Source: JAZBPO01 sp963691775 (GTDB lineage: Bacteria > Pseudomonadota > Gammaproteobacteria > Pseudomonadales > Azotimanducaceae). From it: a stretch of 64,000 bases of DNA. Position numbers and translations under genes: made by a program. The DNA lies in NCBI GenBank assembly GCA_963691775.1, contig OY829369.1, positions 3,534,001 to 3,598,000 of the forward strand, given 5' to 3'. Positions 46,018-54,894 of the stretch are shown one piece after another. Below the pieces are notes generated by a model. That model was given only the letters and a program-made list of their open reading frames with translations, did not search any database and had not been told where the DNA came from. Each line of letters opens with the position of its first letter. The first letter of the stretch is position 1.

Positions 46018-47738
46018 GATCGCAACTCCGCGGGCTTGGACGCATCGCTCGACTCTGGCTCTGTGCGGTCCGTAGGCCCGTGGTCCATCGAATCGTGATC
46101 CATCGAGCCGTGATCCATCGAGCCGTGATCCATCGAGCCGTGATCCATCGAACCGTGGTCCATCGAGTCGTGGTCCATCGAACCGTGGTCCATCGAATCG
46201 TGGTCCATCGAGTCGTGGTCCATCGAGTCGTGGTCCATCGAGTCGTGGTCCATGGAGCCGTGGTCCATGGAGCCGTGGTTCATCAAGCCATGGTCCATCG
46301 AACCGTGGTCCATCGAATCGTGGTCCATCGAATCGTGGTTCATCGAATCGTGGTCCATCGAGTCGTGGTCCATCGAGTCGTGGTCCATGGAGCCGTGGTT
46401 CATCAAGCCATGGTCCATCGAACCGTGGTCCATCGAACCGTGATCCATCGAACCGTGATCCATGGCGTCATGATCCATGGAGCCGTGATCCATCGATCTC
46501 TGATTCATCGGGCCCTGGTTCATCGCGCCCATGCGCATGAGCTCGACGTCGACGTCCGATTCGGAGTCGATCAGGAACTGTCCCGAGGTCACGACGCGTT
46601 CCCCTTCCCGGAGCCCGGCGAGCACTTCTACGCGTGCGCTATCTACCCGGCCGATGTGCACAGCCCGGCTTCGGAAGCGGTCCTCGGAGAGCTGCACGAC
46701 GACCCGGTCCGGCGCTTCGCCGGTGCCGCGGATCAAAGCCGACGCCGGAACCGTCAGTGGCCGCGCATCCGACGCCGAGCGGATCCGCACGTCACCGAAC
46801 ATGCCCGGACGCAGGTCCAGATCGGGGTTCTCGAAGACAATGCGCACGCGCAGCGTTCGTCGCGCCATATCGAGGGTCGGGTAGAGATAGTCGACCTGGC
46901 CAGTGAAAGTTCGTCCCGGCAGGAAGTCGAAGGCCAACTCCGCCGTCTGCCCTTCTGCGAGCCGAGGCACATCGCGCTCGAAGACTTCGGCTACGACCCA
47001 GACCGGGTCCAGACCCGCCACCGCCAGTACTTCCGTGCGCGGTTCCACGAACATCCCCTCGCGTACTGCAAGGTTCACGATGAAGCCATCGCGCGTTGCT
47101 CGCAGCTCCGTGCGCTCTCGTACCTTGCCGCGCTCCCGGAGCGCATCGATCTGTGCCGTCGTCATGCCGAGGGCGCGGAGGCGGTCGCGGGACGCACGCC
47201 GCAGGGTGGGCTCAGTGGCAAGCAGAAACTCCTCCTGCGCGCGCACCAGCTCGGGGGAGTAAAGCTCGAGCAGCAGGTCACCGTTGGTGACCGGGTCGCC
47301 CTCGATCTTCGCGGCAAGACGCTCGATCCAGCCCGCCGTGCGCGTGTGCACGTGCTCGACGAGGGGTTCCGCAAGCATCACCGAACCCACAGCGCGGACG
47401 GGTGCATCGAGCGAGCCCCGACGGACCGGCTCTACGCGAACGCCGAAATTGTGCTGGACGCTTGCCCGCACCCGTACGCCCGCATCAGCGCTGCCCTCTT
47501 CATATACCGGCACCAGCTCCATGCCCATGGGGGAGGTGCCCGGGCCGTCTCGGCGATAGCTCGGGTCCATGGGCGCAACCCAGTAGAGCGGCTCTGACGC
47601 GCGTTCGCCTTTGCGCATGCCCGAGTCGGTGTCAGCCGATCCCACGGCGGGCGCTGACGCTCCGCCCGGCAGGAGCCACCCGAGCACCACGCCAAAGCTG
47701 AGCGCTGCCGCGGCCACTACGATCGTGCGGACGTTCAT
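46014..47738 (-). CDS. cusB: Efflux RND periplasmic adaptor CusB with a long Met-Asp-His repeat tail
   Basis: A 574-residue membrane-fusion protein. After the N-terminal anchor (TIVVAAAALSFGVVLGWLL) there is a heavy-metal-binding domain (YWVAPMDPSYRRDGPG, SPMGMELVPVYEE), then lipoyl/hairpin/beta-barrel parts (VEHVHTRTAGWIERLAAKIE, REGMFVEPRTEVLAVAGLDP, REGERVVTSGQFLIDSESDV). The normal protein would end near DVELMRMG. Here about 28 pentapeptides of the form M-[D/N]-H-[G/D]-S follow before a short polar end. Methionine/histidine repeats bind Cu(I)/Ag(I) in proteins such as PcoA/CopA, so the tail is likely a metal sponge. The start ATG at 47738 has GGAGG upstream and overlaps the CusC stop (ATGA). 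Confidence 0.93.
   Translation of the reverse strand: MNVRTIVVAAAALSFGVVLGWLLPGGASAPAVGSADTDSGMRKGERASEPLYWVAPMDPSYRRDGPGTSPMGMELVPVYEEGSADAGVRVRASVQHNFGVRVEPVRRGSLDAPVRAVGSVMLAEPLVEHVHTRTAGWIERLAAKIEGDPVTNGDLLLELYSPELVRAQEEFLLATEPTLRRASRDRLRALGMTTAQIDALRERGKVRERTELRATRDGFIVNLAVREGMFVEPRTEVLAVAGLDPVWVVAEVFERDVPRLAEGQTAELAFDFLPGRTFTGQVDYLYPTLDMARRTLRVRIVFENPDLDLRPGMFGDVRIRSASDARPLTVPASALIRGTGEAPDRVVVQLSEDRFRSRAVHIGRVDSARVEVLAGLREGERVVTSGQFLIDSESDVDVELMRMGAMNQGPMNQRSMDHGSMDHDAMDHGSMDHGSMDHGSMDHGLMNHGSMDHDSMDHDSMDHDSMNHDSMDHDSMDHGSMDHGLMNHGSMDHGSMDHDSMDHDSMDHDSMDHDSMDHGSMDHDSMDHGSMDHGSMDHGSMDHGSMDHDSMDHGPTDRTEPESSDASKPAELRS
46085..46505 (-). repeat. 15-bp minisatellite encoding the (S-M-D-H-G/D)n tail of CusB
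   Basis: About 28 tandem 15-bp units, on the minus strand of the form TCGATGGACCACGAC with variants. All lie in frame in cusB. Larger blocks also repeat: a stretch that includes the MNH variant units occurs twice, showing that the array grew by duplicating several units at once. Confidence 0.95.
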
Positions 47739-49060
47739 CGCAGTGCCTCCTCGTGCGCTGCGCTTCGCGCGTCGCCCAGCAGCCATGCCAGTTCTATCCG
47801 GGAAGCGGCGAGGCGCCAGCCCAGTTCGTCGCGGCTGAGACGGAGTTCGATCTCTGCAAGGGCCGCCCGCACCACCTCCGCGTAGTCGACGACATCGGAC
47901 GCGAGCCCCGCGCGTGCCGCCGCGACGGACTCCCGCGCAAGGGGCAGAAGTGCCTCATCGTGAAGCCGCAGGCGTGCCTCGAGCTCTGATTCGCGGGTCC
48001 GCTCGGCTCGGAGCATCTGCTCGAGTTCGCGGAGCTCGTCGAGATGCCGAGCCCGCGCGGCCTCCTGCTCGCCGCTGCGCGCGGCGATGCGCCGGTCTTG
48101 CCGGTCGGCCTGGAACAGAGGCAGCTGCACGGATACGGCAGCGGTCAGGAAATCCGGCCGATCCCCAAGGGAAGACAGTTCGTCCCGAGCCCCGTAGGTG
48201 ACCTCGAGCGACCAGTCCGGGGCGTAGGCCGTGCGCGCGAGGGCAACACCTCGGTCGGCGACCTCGGTTACCGCGTTGAGCACCCGCAGACGTGGATGCG
48301 CTGCGAGTGCGTTTGCCTCGCCGCTCCTCTCCGGCGCCAGGATGGCCGTCGCTGCAAGGGCCGGCTCCGCGTTCCGGGCCGCGGGGCCCACCCATCGCTC
48401 CAGCGTCGCCTGTGCCGTTTCCTGCGCCGCTGCGTTCGCTGCCAGCCGATCCCGCAACACCTGCTGTTCGAGCCGGGCGCGGAGTACATCCTGCTGGGCG
48501 CCGCGCCCCTGGCGATAGCCCGCAACGGACGCCCGCTCCAGTTCCGCGAGCAGCGCCACCGACGTCTGTAGTTCGCGTGCCTCGTCCTGGCGCTGGGCGA
48601 GCTCGATCATCGCGAGGCGAACCGCGCGCAGCACGTCGCGGACGCGGAGCAAGGCGTCCTCGTCTATCACGGCGGCGCGCGATCGCGTCAAAGCGCTGCG
48701 CACCGAACGTTCCTCGCCTCCGGGGATCCGCTGGCGGATGCCGACGCGGAGCTGGGTGATCGGCTCCTGATCGAAATCGAAGCTGTCCACCGGGAAGTTG
48801 AAAGCCGCCGCGGTGAGCTCCGGATCAGGGAGCTGGCCATCGGCGACCGCATCCTCGCGCAGCGCCTTGGCTTCCTGGCGGCGGGCCACGAGACCGGCGT
48901 CGCTCGCGAGGGCGAGACGTTCGGCCTGATCGAGCGAGAGGGGCGCTGCGTAGGGGGTGTTTGCGCCCAGCAGCAGCGCGAACAGCATGGCCATGCGAGT
49001 CGCCGCCCGCATGGCAGCGGGGCGCTCGACGAAGCGATGTCGCCGGAGAGAGGTGTACAT
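47735..49060 (-). CDS. cusC: TolC-family outer-membrane efflux protein (CusC-like)
   Basis: A 441-residue outer-membrane channel of the TolC/OEP family. Signal-peptide core MAMLFALLLGANTPYAA, then two helical-hairpin halves: LSLDQAERLALASDAGLVARR ... RQDEARELQTSVALLAELER and HPRLRVLNAVTEVADRGVAL ... ALLPLARESVAAARAGLAS. The beta-barrel parts read TQLRVGIRQRIPG and TAAVSVQLPLFQADRQ. No lipobox is seen, unlike E. coli CusC. The stop overlaps the CusB start (ATGA). The start is uncertain: ATG 49060 with GAGG upstream is used; ATG 49012 at the signal peptide is equally plausible. Confidence 0.85.
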   Translation of the reverse strand: MYTSLRRHRFVERPAAMRAATRMAMLFALLLGANTPYAAPLSLDQAERLALASDAGLVARRQEAKALREDAVADGQLPDPELTAAAFNFPVDSFDFDQEPITQLRVGIRQRIPGGEERSVRSALTRSRAAVIDEDALLRVRDVLRAVRLAMIELAQRQDEARELQTSVALLAELERASVAGYRQGRGAQQDVLRARLEQQVLRDRLAANAAAQETAQATLERWVGPAARNAEPALAATAILAPERSGEANALAAHPRLRVLNAVTEVADRGVALARTAYAPDWSLEVTYGARDELSSLGDRPDFLTAAVSVQLPLFQADRQDRRIAARSGEQEAARARHLDELRELEQMLRAERTRESELEARLRLHDEALLPLARESVAAARAGLASDVVDYAEVVRAALAEIELRLSRDELGWRLAASRIELAWLLGDARSAAHEEALR

Positions 49061-49132
49061 GTGGAAGGACCTCGGTGATGAGCGATGTTGGACGCGAGCG
49101 GCCGCAGTACGGCCGCGGGTGCTCACCCGGGT

Positions 49133-49579
49133 CTATTCGAGGAAGGAGACAATCAGCAGTAGAAGTGTGCGGCCGGGACTTCGGCGCTGGCCCCACGGAG
49201 GGGGTCGCGCGCGCGCCGGTGGGGCGCGCTCAGTCCAGAGCCATTCGGCCGACGTGAGCAGTGCGACCGCAGCAGGCAGCATGTCTGTGCGCTCGCTGGG
49301 CCGGGTCGAATCGGTGGCGTCACAGCACTCGTCCGCTGCGGCGTCGGCCTTTTCGTGAGCCCCCTCGGCGTCCTCCGTCGCCTCCATCGTGGCCATGCCA
49401 TGACAGTCCGCATGCGCCGCGGCGACCATCGGCTCCGAAGGCGCGTTTACGTGGCCGCCACAGGCTGCGGAGCATAGAGGGGCGATGAGCAACAGGCACA
49501 GCGCGAGGCGGCTCGCCGAGGAGGCGAGCGAGGTTTGGCGCCGGAGCGCATGGAGAGGACGCGCGTTCACGGGCGCCAT
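49133..49579 (-). CDS. Small exported Cys/His-rich protein leading the cus operon
   Basis: A 148-residue protein with a signal peptide (LALCLLLIAPLCSAAC) and a short mature part rich in possible metal ligands: HADCHGMATM, AHEKAD, DECCDATD. The C-terminus is hydrophobic (TLLLLIVSFLE). It is the first gene of the cus operon, about 70 bases before cusC. Similar small proteins with CHGM/CC motifs accompany copper operons elsewhere, so a metal-binding or sensing role is likely but unproven. The start ATG at 49579 is chosen; the frame is open to 49639. Confidence 0.6.
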   Translation of the reverse strand: MAPVNARPLHALRRQTSLASSASRLALCLLLIAPLCSAACGGHVNAPSEPMVAAAHADCHGMATMEATEDAEGAHEKADAAADECCDATDSTRPSERTDMLPAAVALLTSAEWLWTERAPPARARPPPWGQRRSPGRTLLLLIVSFLE

Positions 49580-49823
49580 GAAACGCGTGCGGGGCCTCCG
49601 CGTCAATCGGCGCGGTGCCGGCCTGCAACGTGTCGGCACAAGGATGTAAGCGAGGTCGTCGCGGGTGAAGCGCCGCTAATCGCGACCTCAGTACATCCTT
49701 GGCACCTCGGGGTCAGCTCTGCCGGGCTCATCTGCTGAGGCATGTCCAAGGCGCGGAAGCAGCCTTGCCGGCGAACTTAGTGGATCGGCGTTGCATCGGT
49801 GCCAGCGCCCGTTCTACGCAGAA

Positions 49824-51800
49824 TCATTCACCGGCGCCGGAGCCGGAGCTATTCAAGTGTTGATCGAGGAAAGTCAGCACTTGCTCGTTGAAATCGCGCC
49901 GGTTGTCTTCTTCGACGAAACCATGTCCTTCCCGGCGACGACGGATCCAGACAGGGGGGTTCCCGGCCTTGCGCAGGGCGCGGCGCATGCGATGCGCATG
50001 CTCGATGGGCGCCCGCTCGTCCAGATCACCGTGTGCCAGCAGCACGGCGGCGCTGATTGCGTCCGCATGATGCGCTGGCGAGCGCGCGCGAAGGGCGGCT
50101 TTATCGTCGCCGAGCACTTGCTCAAGATAGGCTTGTCCCCTCATGGCAGTGGAAATGTCACCCTTCTCGAACATCAGCTCGAGGTCGTAGACCCCAGCCA
50201 TGCCAATCGCACAGCGATACAGGTCGGGAGTGCGGAAGGCACCGGTGAGGGCTGCGTACGCGCCGTAGCTTCCCCCCATGATGCAGATGCGGTTCGGGTC
50301 TGCGGCTCCGCTTTCCACGGCCCAGCGCACCGCATCTGCTACGTCATTCTGCATTTCTGCGCCCCATGCTCCGTGGCCTGCTTCCTCGAAATCCCGGCCG
50401 CGCCCCGAGGAACCGCGATAGTTGACCTGCAGAACCAGATAGCCACGGCTTGCGAGCAACTGCGCCTGGGAATCGAAGCCCCAATCATCATGGACGCCGT
50501 GTGGGCCGCCATGAACGAGCACCACCATGGCGCGAGGGCCCGGAGCGCCCTCTGGTTCCGTCAGGTAGCCCCTGAGGGCCATGCCGTCGCGGGCGCTGAG
50601 CTCGAAGGGAACCTGAGGCGACAAGGACTCCGGCGAGTGCCAGGGGCGGACTGCAAGTCGACGCATCGGTTTGCGCTCAACGACGTCGACGATAACGTAA
50701 AGCCCCGGGTTGCGAGGCCCGCTCAGGAACGCCAGCGCGCGTGTAGAGCTGTCGGTTACGCGGTACAGAAGGACATCCTGCCCGGGGCTGCCTGCGCGGA
50801 GGTCTGCGTGAAGCTTCGCGAGCGGATGTTCCGGATCGGGATAGACCCATTCGGGAAAGTGGTTGATGAAGCGCACCGCATAGACCCGGTGGTTTTGATC
50901 GAGCAGAAATGTATCCAGATCGACCTCGGGGTGGCGCGCGAGCGACTCGAGCGTCCCGTTTTCTGGTGTCCAAAGGGCCAGCCCGGTCGTCGCGCCCAGT
51001 ATCTGCTCCCTGACAAGAAAGCGCGGATGCCCGGCCGGATCGGGGTCAGGCCAGGCCCGCAGCGGGATGAGGAGGCCGTTGTCTGCGTTGCTGTCGTGAA
51101 GGACTCGACTCTCGCCAGAGGCGTCAAACGCATAGACCACAAGGCTGCCGTCGTCGGCGACGCCGTGTACCAGCGCGATGTTCCCCGAGGTGTCCGTCAC
51201 GAAAGTGCCGTTGCGTACCGGTGAGCGCTGCAAGCGCTTCGCGCGACCGGTGTAGACGTTGAGTTTGAAACTGCGATTGAACTCGCCGCGCAGGTCCCAG
51301 CCATAGCTCTGCACGATGACATGATCGTCATCGTCCCTGAGCAGGGTGACCACGCGCCCTGGAAATTGCAGCTCGCTTGCGCTGCGACTACGTGCCCCGA
51401 TCCGGCCGCGCTGGGCGCGCGCACCGAAGAGCAGCTTCACGCCCGTTCCGTCTGCATTGATGCCGAGAATCTCGCCGGTCGGCAGGTAGCCGTCGGTCAT
51501 TCCAGGAAAGCGAGAGGCGGGCTGGACGAGCAGCCGGTCGTTGTTGACCCAGAGTACGTCCTCGATGTGCGTCCTCTCCCCGAAGGTCGAACTGGAAATG
51601 GGTTCCAGCGTGTCGACGTCCAGGACCACGAGAAGCTCCTGGGCGTCCGATCGCCGCGTGATCGCGAGTCGCTGACCATCGGGAGACAGTTCGAAGCTCT
51701 CGAACTCGCTGAATCGGGTGAAGTCCTCGATCGGCGGGGTCGTCGCGCCCGGAAGGGCGAGTATGGAAAGCAGAAAAGCGGCGAGAGTTTTCATCCACAT
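49824..51800 (-). CDS. Exported S9-family peptidase (prolyl oligopeptidase type)
   Basis: A 658-residue serine peptidase. A short signal peptide (MKTLAAFLLSILALPGA) precedes a beta-propeller region (about 25-400) and an alpha/beta-hydrolase domain (about 410-650). The catalytic triad is visible: GGSYGAY with Ser511, AHGDLDERAP with the Asp and REGHGF with the His. The oxyanion region VLVHGGPHG is intact. Enzymes of this kind cleave short peptides in the periplasm, but cleavage specificity cannot be read from the sequence. The start is ATG 51800; ATG 51794 (MKTLAAF) is also possible. Confidence 0.92.
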   Translation of the reverse strand: MWMKTLAAFLLSILALPGATTPPIEDFTRFSEFESFELSPDGQRLAITRRSDAQELLVVLDVDTLEPISSSTFGERTHIEDVLWVNNDRLLVQPASRFPGMTDGYLPTGEILGINADGTGVKLLFGARAQRGRIGARSRSASELQFPGRVVTLLRDDDDHVIVQSYGWDLRGEFNRSFKLNVYTGRAKRLQRSPVRNGTFVTDTSGNIALVHGVADDGSLVVYAFDASGESRVLHDSNADNGLLIPLRAWPDPDPAGHPRFLVREQILGATTGLALWTPENGTLESLARHPEVDLDTFLLDQNHRVYAVRFINHFPEWVYPDPEHPLAKLHADLRAGSPGQDVLLYRVTDSSTRALAFLSGPRNPGLYVIVDVVERKPMRRLAVRPWHSPESLSPQVPFELSARDGMALRGYLTEPEGAPGPRAMVVLVHGGPHGVHDDWGFDSQAQLLASRGYLVLQVNYRGSSGRGRDFEEAGHGAWGAEMQNDVADAVRWAVESGAADPNRICIMGGSYGAYAALTGAFRTPDLYRCAIGMAGVYDLELMFEKGDISTAMRGQAYLEQVLGDDKAALRARSPAHHADAISAAVLLAHGDLDERAPIEHAHRMRRALRKAGNPPVWIRRRREGHGFVEEDNRRDFNEQVLTFLDQHLNSSGSGAGE

Positions 51801-52434
51801 GAAACCGCGCTCCTGACGCAGTGCTTCGGATTACCGTCTGAAGACTGTATACGGGCGAGACGTCGGCGCTGCCACACGTAGGAATTCGCCTACTCTCGTG
51901 GTGGGGCGACCTGCCTCCTTCCGATTGCGGGCAGGTCGTTCGCGCGGTGAGCCGTTTAAGTGGGCGGGGGGGGTGACGGGGATTCGCGTGCACGTCGCTG
52001 ACTGCAACGCCGATCTGCGCAGGTCAGCAGACATTTGTCTCGGGGCGTCCCGGAAGTCAGACGGCGGGAAAGATCAGTGTGGATGGGGACTCAGGAAGGG
52101 CGACGCGCAGAGCAGCAGAGCCAGGTCGAGATTGCTGCATGCTTCACCACATCAGCGTCGAGCGTGTTCGTTACGGCTTCGCGCCGGTTCGGCGCGAAGC
52201 GTGCAGGCGGTCGCTGATCGCCAATGCGAAGCTGAGGCGGTGCACTGGGGGTAGCAGCCAAACAAAGACTATGGTCGATCTGTTCTCCGTGGTACGGCGA
52301 TTGCCCGAGCATGGTGATCAGCCGCCAGAACGAGGCAGGCGCGTGCGCCTGATAAGGCCTGGATTTGATGCGGCGTTGTTCAACGCCGGCGTGAGCACAG
52401 GTCTGATGTCCTCTACTGACGCGGCGTCCTCCGC
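51801..52434. other. Intergenic gap, no gene recognised
   Basis: About 630 bases between the VOC gene and the S9 peptidase gene, both leftward. Overlapping short frames have no domain. It presumably holds the promoter for the peptidase gene. Confidence 0.45.
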
Positions 52435-53142
52435 TCAGACGAGGCGGAACTGGAAACCGCAAAGCTCGAGGCATTCACCCGCACGCGTGCGGTCTGCTGC
52501 ACGTAGCTCCGCAGCCGAAAGCCCGTCACCCCGGCCATCTGTTGCCTGAACGAAACGAAGCTCTGCGTCATCAAGTTCGATCACGCCGCCCCGAACGGGG
52601 CGGTCGATCGCTCGGGACCAGCGCTGTGCCAGCGCTTGCGGATCGTCGGCCTGCAGGTCGATTGCGGTAATCGCCGTGACGACGTCCGCCAGCGAGTGGT
52701 AGCGCCAGTCGGGGCCAGCCCAGAGCCAGCTTTCCGGCGGCTCTGCTTGATCGATCGACAGGATCGCGGCTCCAACGTCCTTCGGGTGCAGATGAATGCC
52801 TCGAATTGACTCGCCACCATGTTCTACGCGGCCGTCGTGCACGATGCGCAGGCCTGCACTCTCTACGCGCGACTTGTGTTCGACGAGCGCATTCGTTTGC
52901 ACGAGCACCATGTATCCGCCCTCGCCTCGCCGGTCGATGAAGCGCCCGGCCGTTGTGCCCGGCGCCTTTGGTGCGACCACCTCGAGGAGCTGATCTCCAA
53001 TCGCGTAAAGGCCGTGGCGAAGGCCGAAGCGGGCAAGCCCAGGATCGCGGTAGCACGCCTCAAGACCAAGGCGTTCACAAATCTCCTGTTCAGCGCTTCG
53101 CAGCTCTGAAGCCACCAGCGCTATCTGTCGCAGTCGCAGCAT
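52435..53142 (-). CDS. VOC-superfamily protein (glyoxalase-like)
   Basis: A 235-residue protein with VOC fold modules: MLRLRQIALVASELRSAEQE starts the first, RFIDRRGEGGYMVLVQTNAL and IRGIHLHPKDVGAAILSIDQ give the matching second strands, and a further half follows (LADVVTAITAIDLQADDPQA, GVIELDDAELRFVQ). A C-terminal helix-strand element ends in LELCGFQFRLV. It resembles glyoxalase-like domain proteins of unknown substrate. The start ATG at 53142 has GGGGGA upstream; ATG 53148 is adjacent. Confidence 0.75.
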   Translation of the reverse strand: MLRLRQIALVASELRSAEQEICERLGLEACYRDPGLARFGLRHGLYAIGDQLLEVVAPKAPGTTAGRFIDRRGEGGYMVLVQTNALVEHKSRVESAGLRIVHDGRVEHGGESIRGIHLHPKDVGAAILSIDQAEPPESWLWAGPDWRYHSLADVVTAITAIDLQADDPQALAQRWSRAIDRPVRGGVIELDDAELRFVQATDGRGDGLSAAELRAADRTRAGECLELCGFQFRLV

Positions 53143-53564
53143 CGGCATTCCCCCGGTAAGCCCGTCCGAGTCTAGCCAGATCGTTATCGGCTGACGAACT
53201 GCAAGGGTCGATTGCCGTGGTGCGTGCATCGGCCGGCGAGGGAAAAGCGTTGCTAGCCACACGTGAGGTGGTTCCGCTGTCCAAGCGGGCGCTCATAGCG
53301 GGCGCTTATCGCATCCGTGCCGACTCAGTGGCGCGAAGAACACCGCGCCACGCTTCGGGGTGCCGCGTCCGCATTGGCGATCGCGGGCTCAGTGGATGTC
53401 CCCGTTCCTGGAGTCGTCGAACCGGCGTGCTGCGGCGCCAACGTCCGATGGACGTCTATCCGCAACGTCTATCCGCAAGGTGCCAGCGCAAAGCTTGTCG
53501 GCGTTCCTCTGGAGGGCGACAGGGCGCGAACCGAGGTGAGAGAAATCGAGCAGGCCGCAGGGGT
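53143..53564. other. Intergenic gap, no gene recognised
   Basis: About 420 bases between the two leftward genes. No domain-bearing frame or clear signal. Confidence 0.45.
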
Positions 53565-54785
53565 TTAGCCCCGCAGGCGCCGAAGCCTTGCCTTGAGTTC
53601 TAGCCACATGCTTTTTCCAAGGAAAACAGGAAGGCCGAGCGGATTTGCACGGAGCTTGCGCGCCATGAGCCGGCGCAGTGCTGGCGTTCCATCGTAGGCG
53701 CCGGCGCGCTGGCCATGACCCCGGTGAATGTCTATGTCCGGGATGTCGATCACGTCGAGCGCTACCCGCAGAGACAGGGTTTCCGTTCTGGGCAAGAGGC
53801 ATTCGACGGCGGTGCAGGCCTGATAGCGAACGTCGATTTCGAGGTCTACCGACGGCACATCGAGCGGCCGGCATTCGCTTGCAAGTTCGCCGGTGGCGTA
53901 GATCGGATAGCTCAATTCGACAACGCCGTCCCAGACATTCAGCGTGCCGAAACCCGGAAGTTCGAGCGTCGACGTAGGCGGCAGCTTTGCGGGCAGCACG
54001 ACCAGTCCCGCTGGGCCCTTCACGGTGACCTCGGTTGCGATCATGCCTTCTGGAACGGGTGCGCCGTAGATGTGCAGGCCCTCTGGAAGTTCGAATCGGA
54101 CGACGAGTTCCCGGATCACGCCCTGACGGAGCGTGCCTTTGCCGCCGTGCAGGGCCGCCGTTATGCGAATCTCTTCGTTGGTGCTCTCCGCTCGCGGCGC
54201 ATCGTCGGAAATGATCGTGCGTCCTAGCGCTGCATCGAGGTAGCGCTCCGCGCTGTCGCGTTTCTTGTAGGAGTCATGAAAGAATTTTGCGCGCACGCAG
54301 CCTTCTTCGTCCGTGACATAGACCCCGGGGTAGGGGATGCCGTAGAGCATCGCGTCATTGCGGCTGACCTGGTCGTTGAGAATGCCGAAGCGGCGGATGA
54401 CAGCCGAGTCGATGTCCGACAGCAGCGGAAACGGAATGGCCTGCTGCTCGGAGAATTCATCGAGCGTTTCCAGATCGTCGTAGGAAATGGCGTAAACGGG
54501 AATGTCGTGTTCAGCAAACTTGCCGAATGCATCGCGCAGCTCTCCGAGCTGCGTCCAGCAGGGGGGTCACCAGACAGCAGACCGGTAGAACACCACAACG
54601 GACTTTCGTCCGGATCTGTGCGCATGAAAGTCGATCAGCTCCCCGCTTGCAGCGGGCAAGGCGAAGTCAGGCAGGCGAGCGCCGATTTCGGGCCCCGAGC
54701 GATGACCGTCTGGCAGGCCCGCCCGTGCCGGGTGCCCCAGGGGGGCCGGCGCATCAAACCCGTGCTCGTCGCGCTCGATCGTCAC
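53565..54785 (-). CDS. Peroxiredoxin-like probable selenoprotein (W-U-P-P-C) fused to a DsbD-N-like domain
   Basis: A single frame of 407 codons is broken only by a TGA at 54567-54569 (codon 73). Around it the protein reads PEIGARLPDFALPAASG, SVVVFYRSAVW, then the TGA, then PPCWTQLGELRDAFGKF. Cysteine relatives have FYRSADWCPFC, so the TGA replaces the first Cys of a CxxC and Sec73 with Cys76 would form the redox pair. The redoxin domain continues to about residue 185 (LLSDIDSAVIRRFGILNDQ, GIPYPGVYVTDEEG). The C-terminal part (about 200-350) resembles DsbD-N: LPEGLHIYG, ELSYPIYA, and RYQACTAVECLLPRTETL with Cys324/Cys329. Start GTG 54785 with AGGAG upstream. A hairpin follows the TGA. No signal peptide is obvious. 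Confidence 0.82.
54535..54553 (-). promoter_or_regulatory. Candidate bacterial SECIS element
   Basis: A perfect 8-bp stem, CGCAGCUC with GAGCUGCG, closes on a 3-nt loop, GGA. The loop begins 22 nt after the UGA and starts with G, as expected for bacterial SECIS. Its distance nearly equals that of the hairpin in the other TGA-containing redoxin gene (21 nt). Confidence 0.65.
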
Positions 54786-54894
54786 CTGTCGACTCCTGTA
54801 ACCGTGATTGATCTGCGCTCCGCCGTTGCCTCGAGCCGAGGGACGGCGCGCGGCCGGATCGCGAAGCGAATCTGAAGAATAGCTGCGCGGCCCG

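Noticed and set aside
45846..47597. A 583-codon plus-strand frame rich in VVHRIVVHR-like repeats opposite cusB
   Set aside because: It is the antisense shadow of the 15-bp repeat and of the well-supported cusB gene; no domain or RBS.
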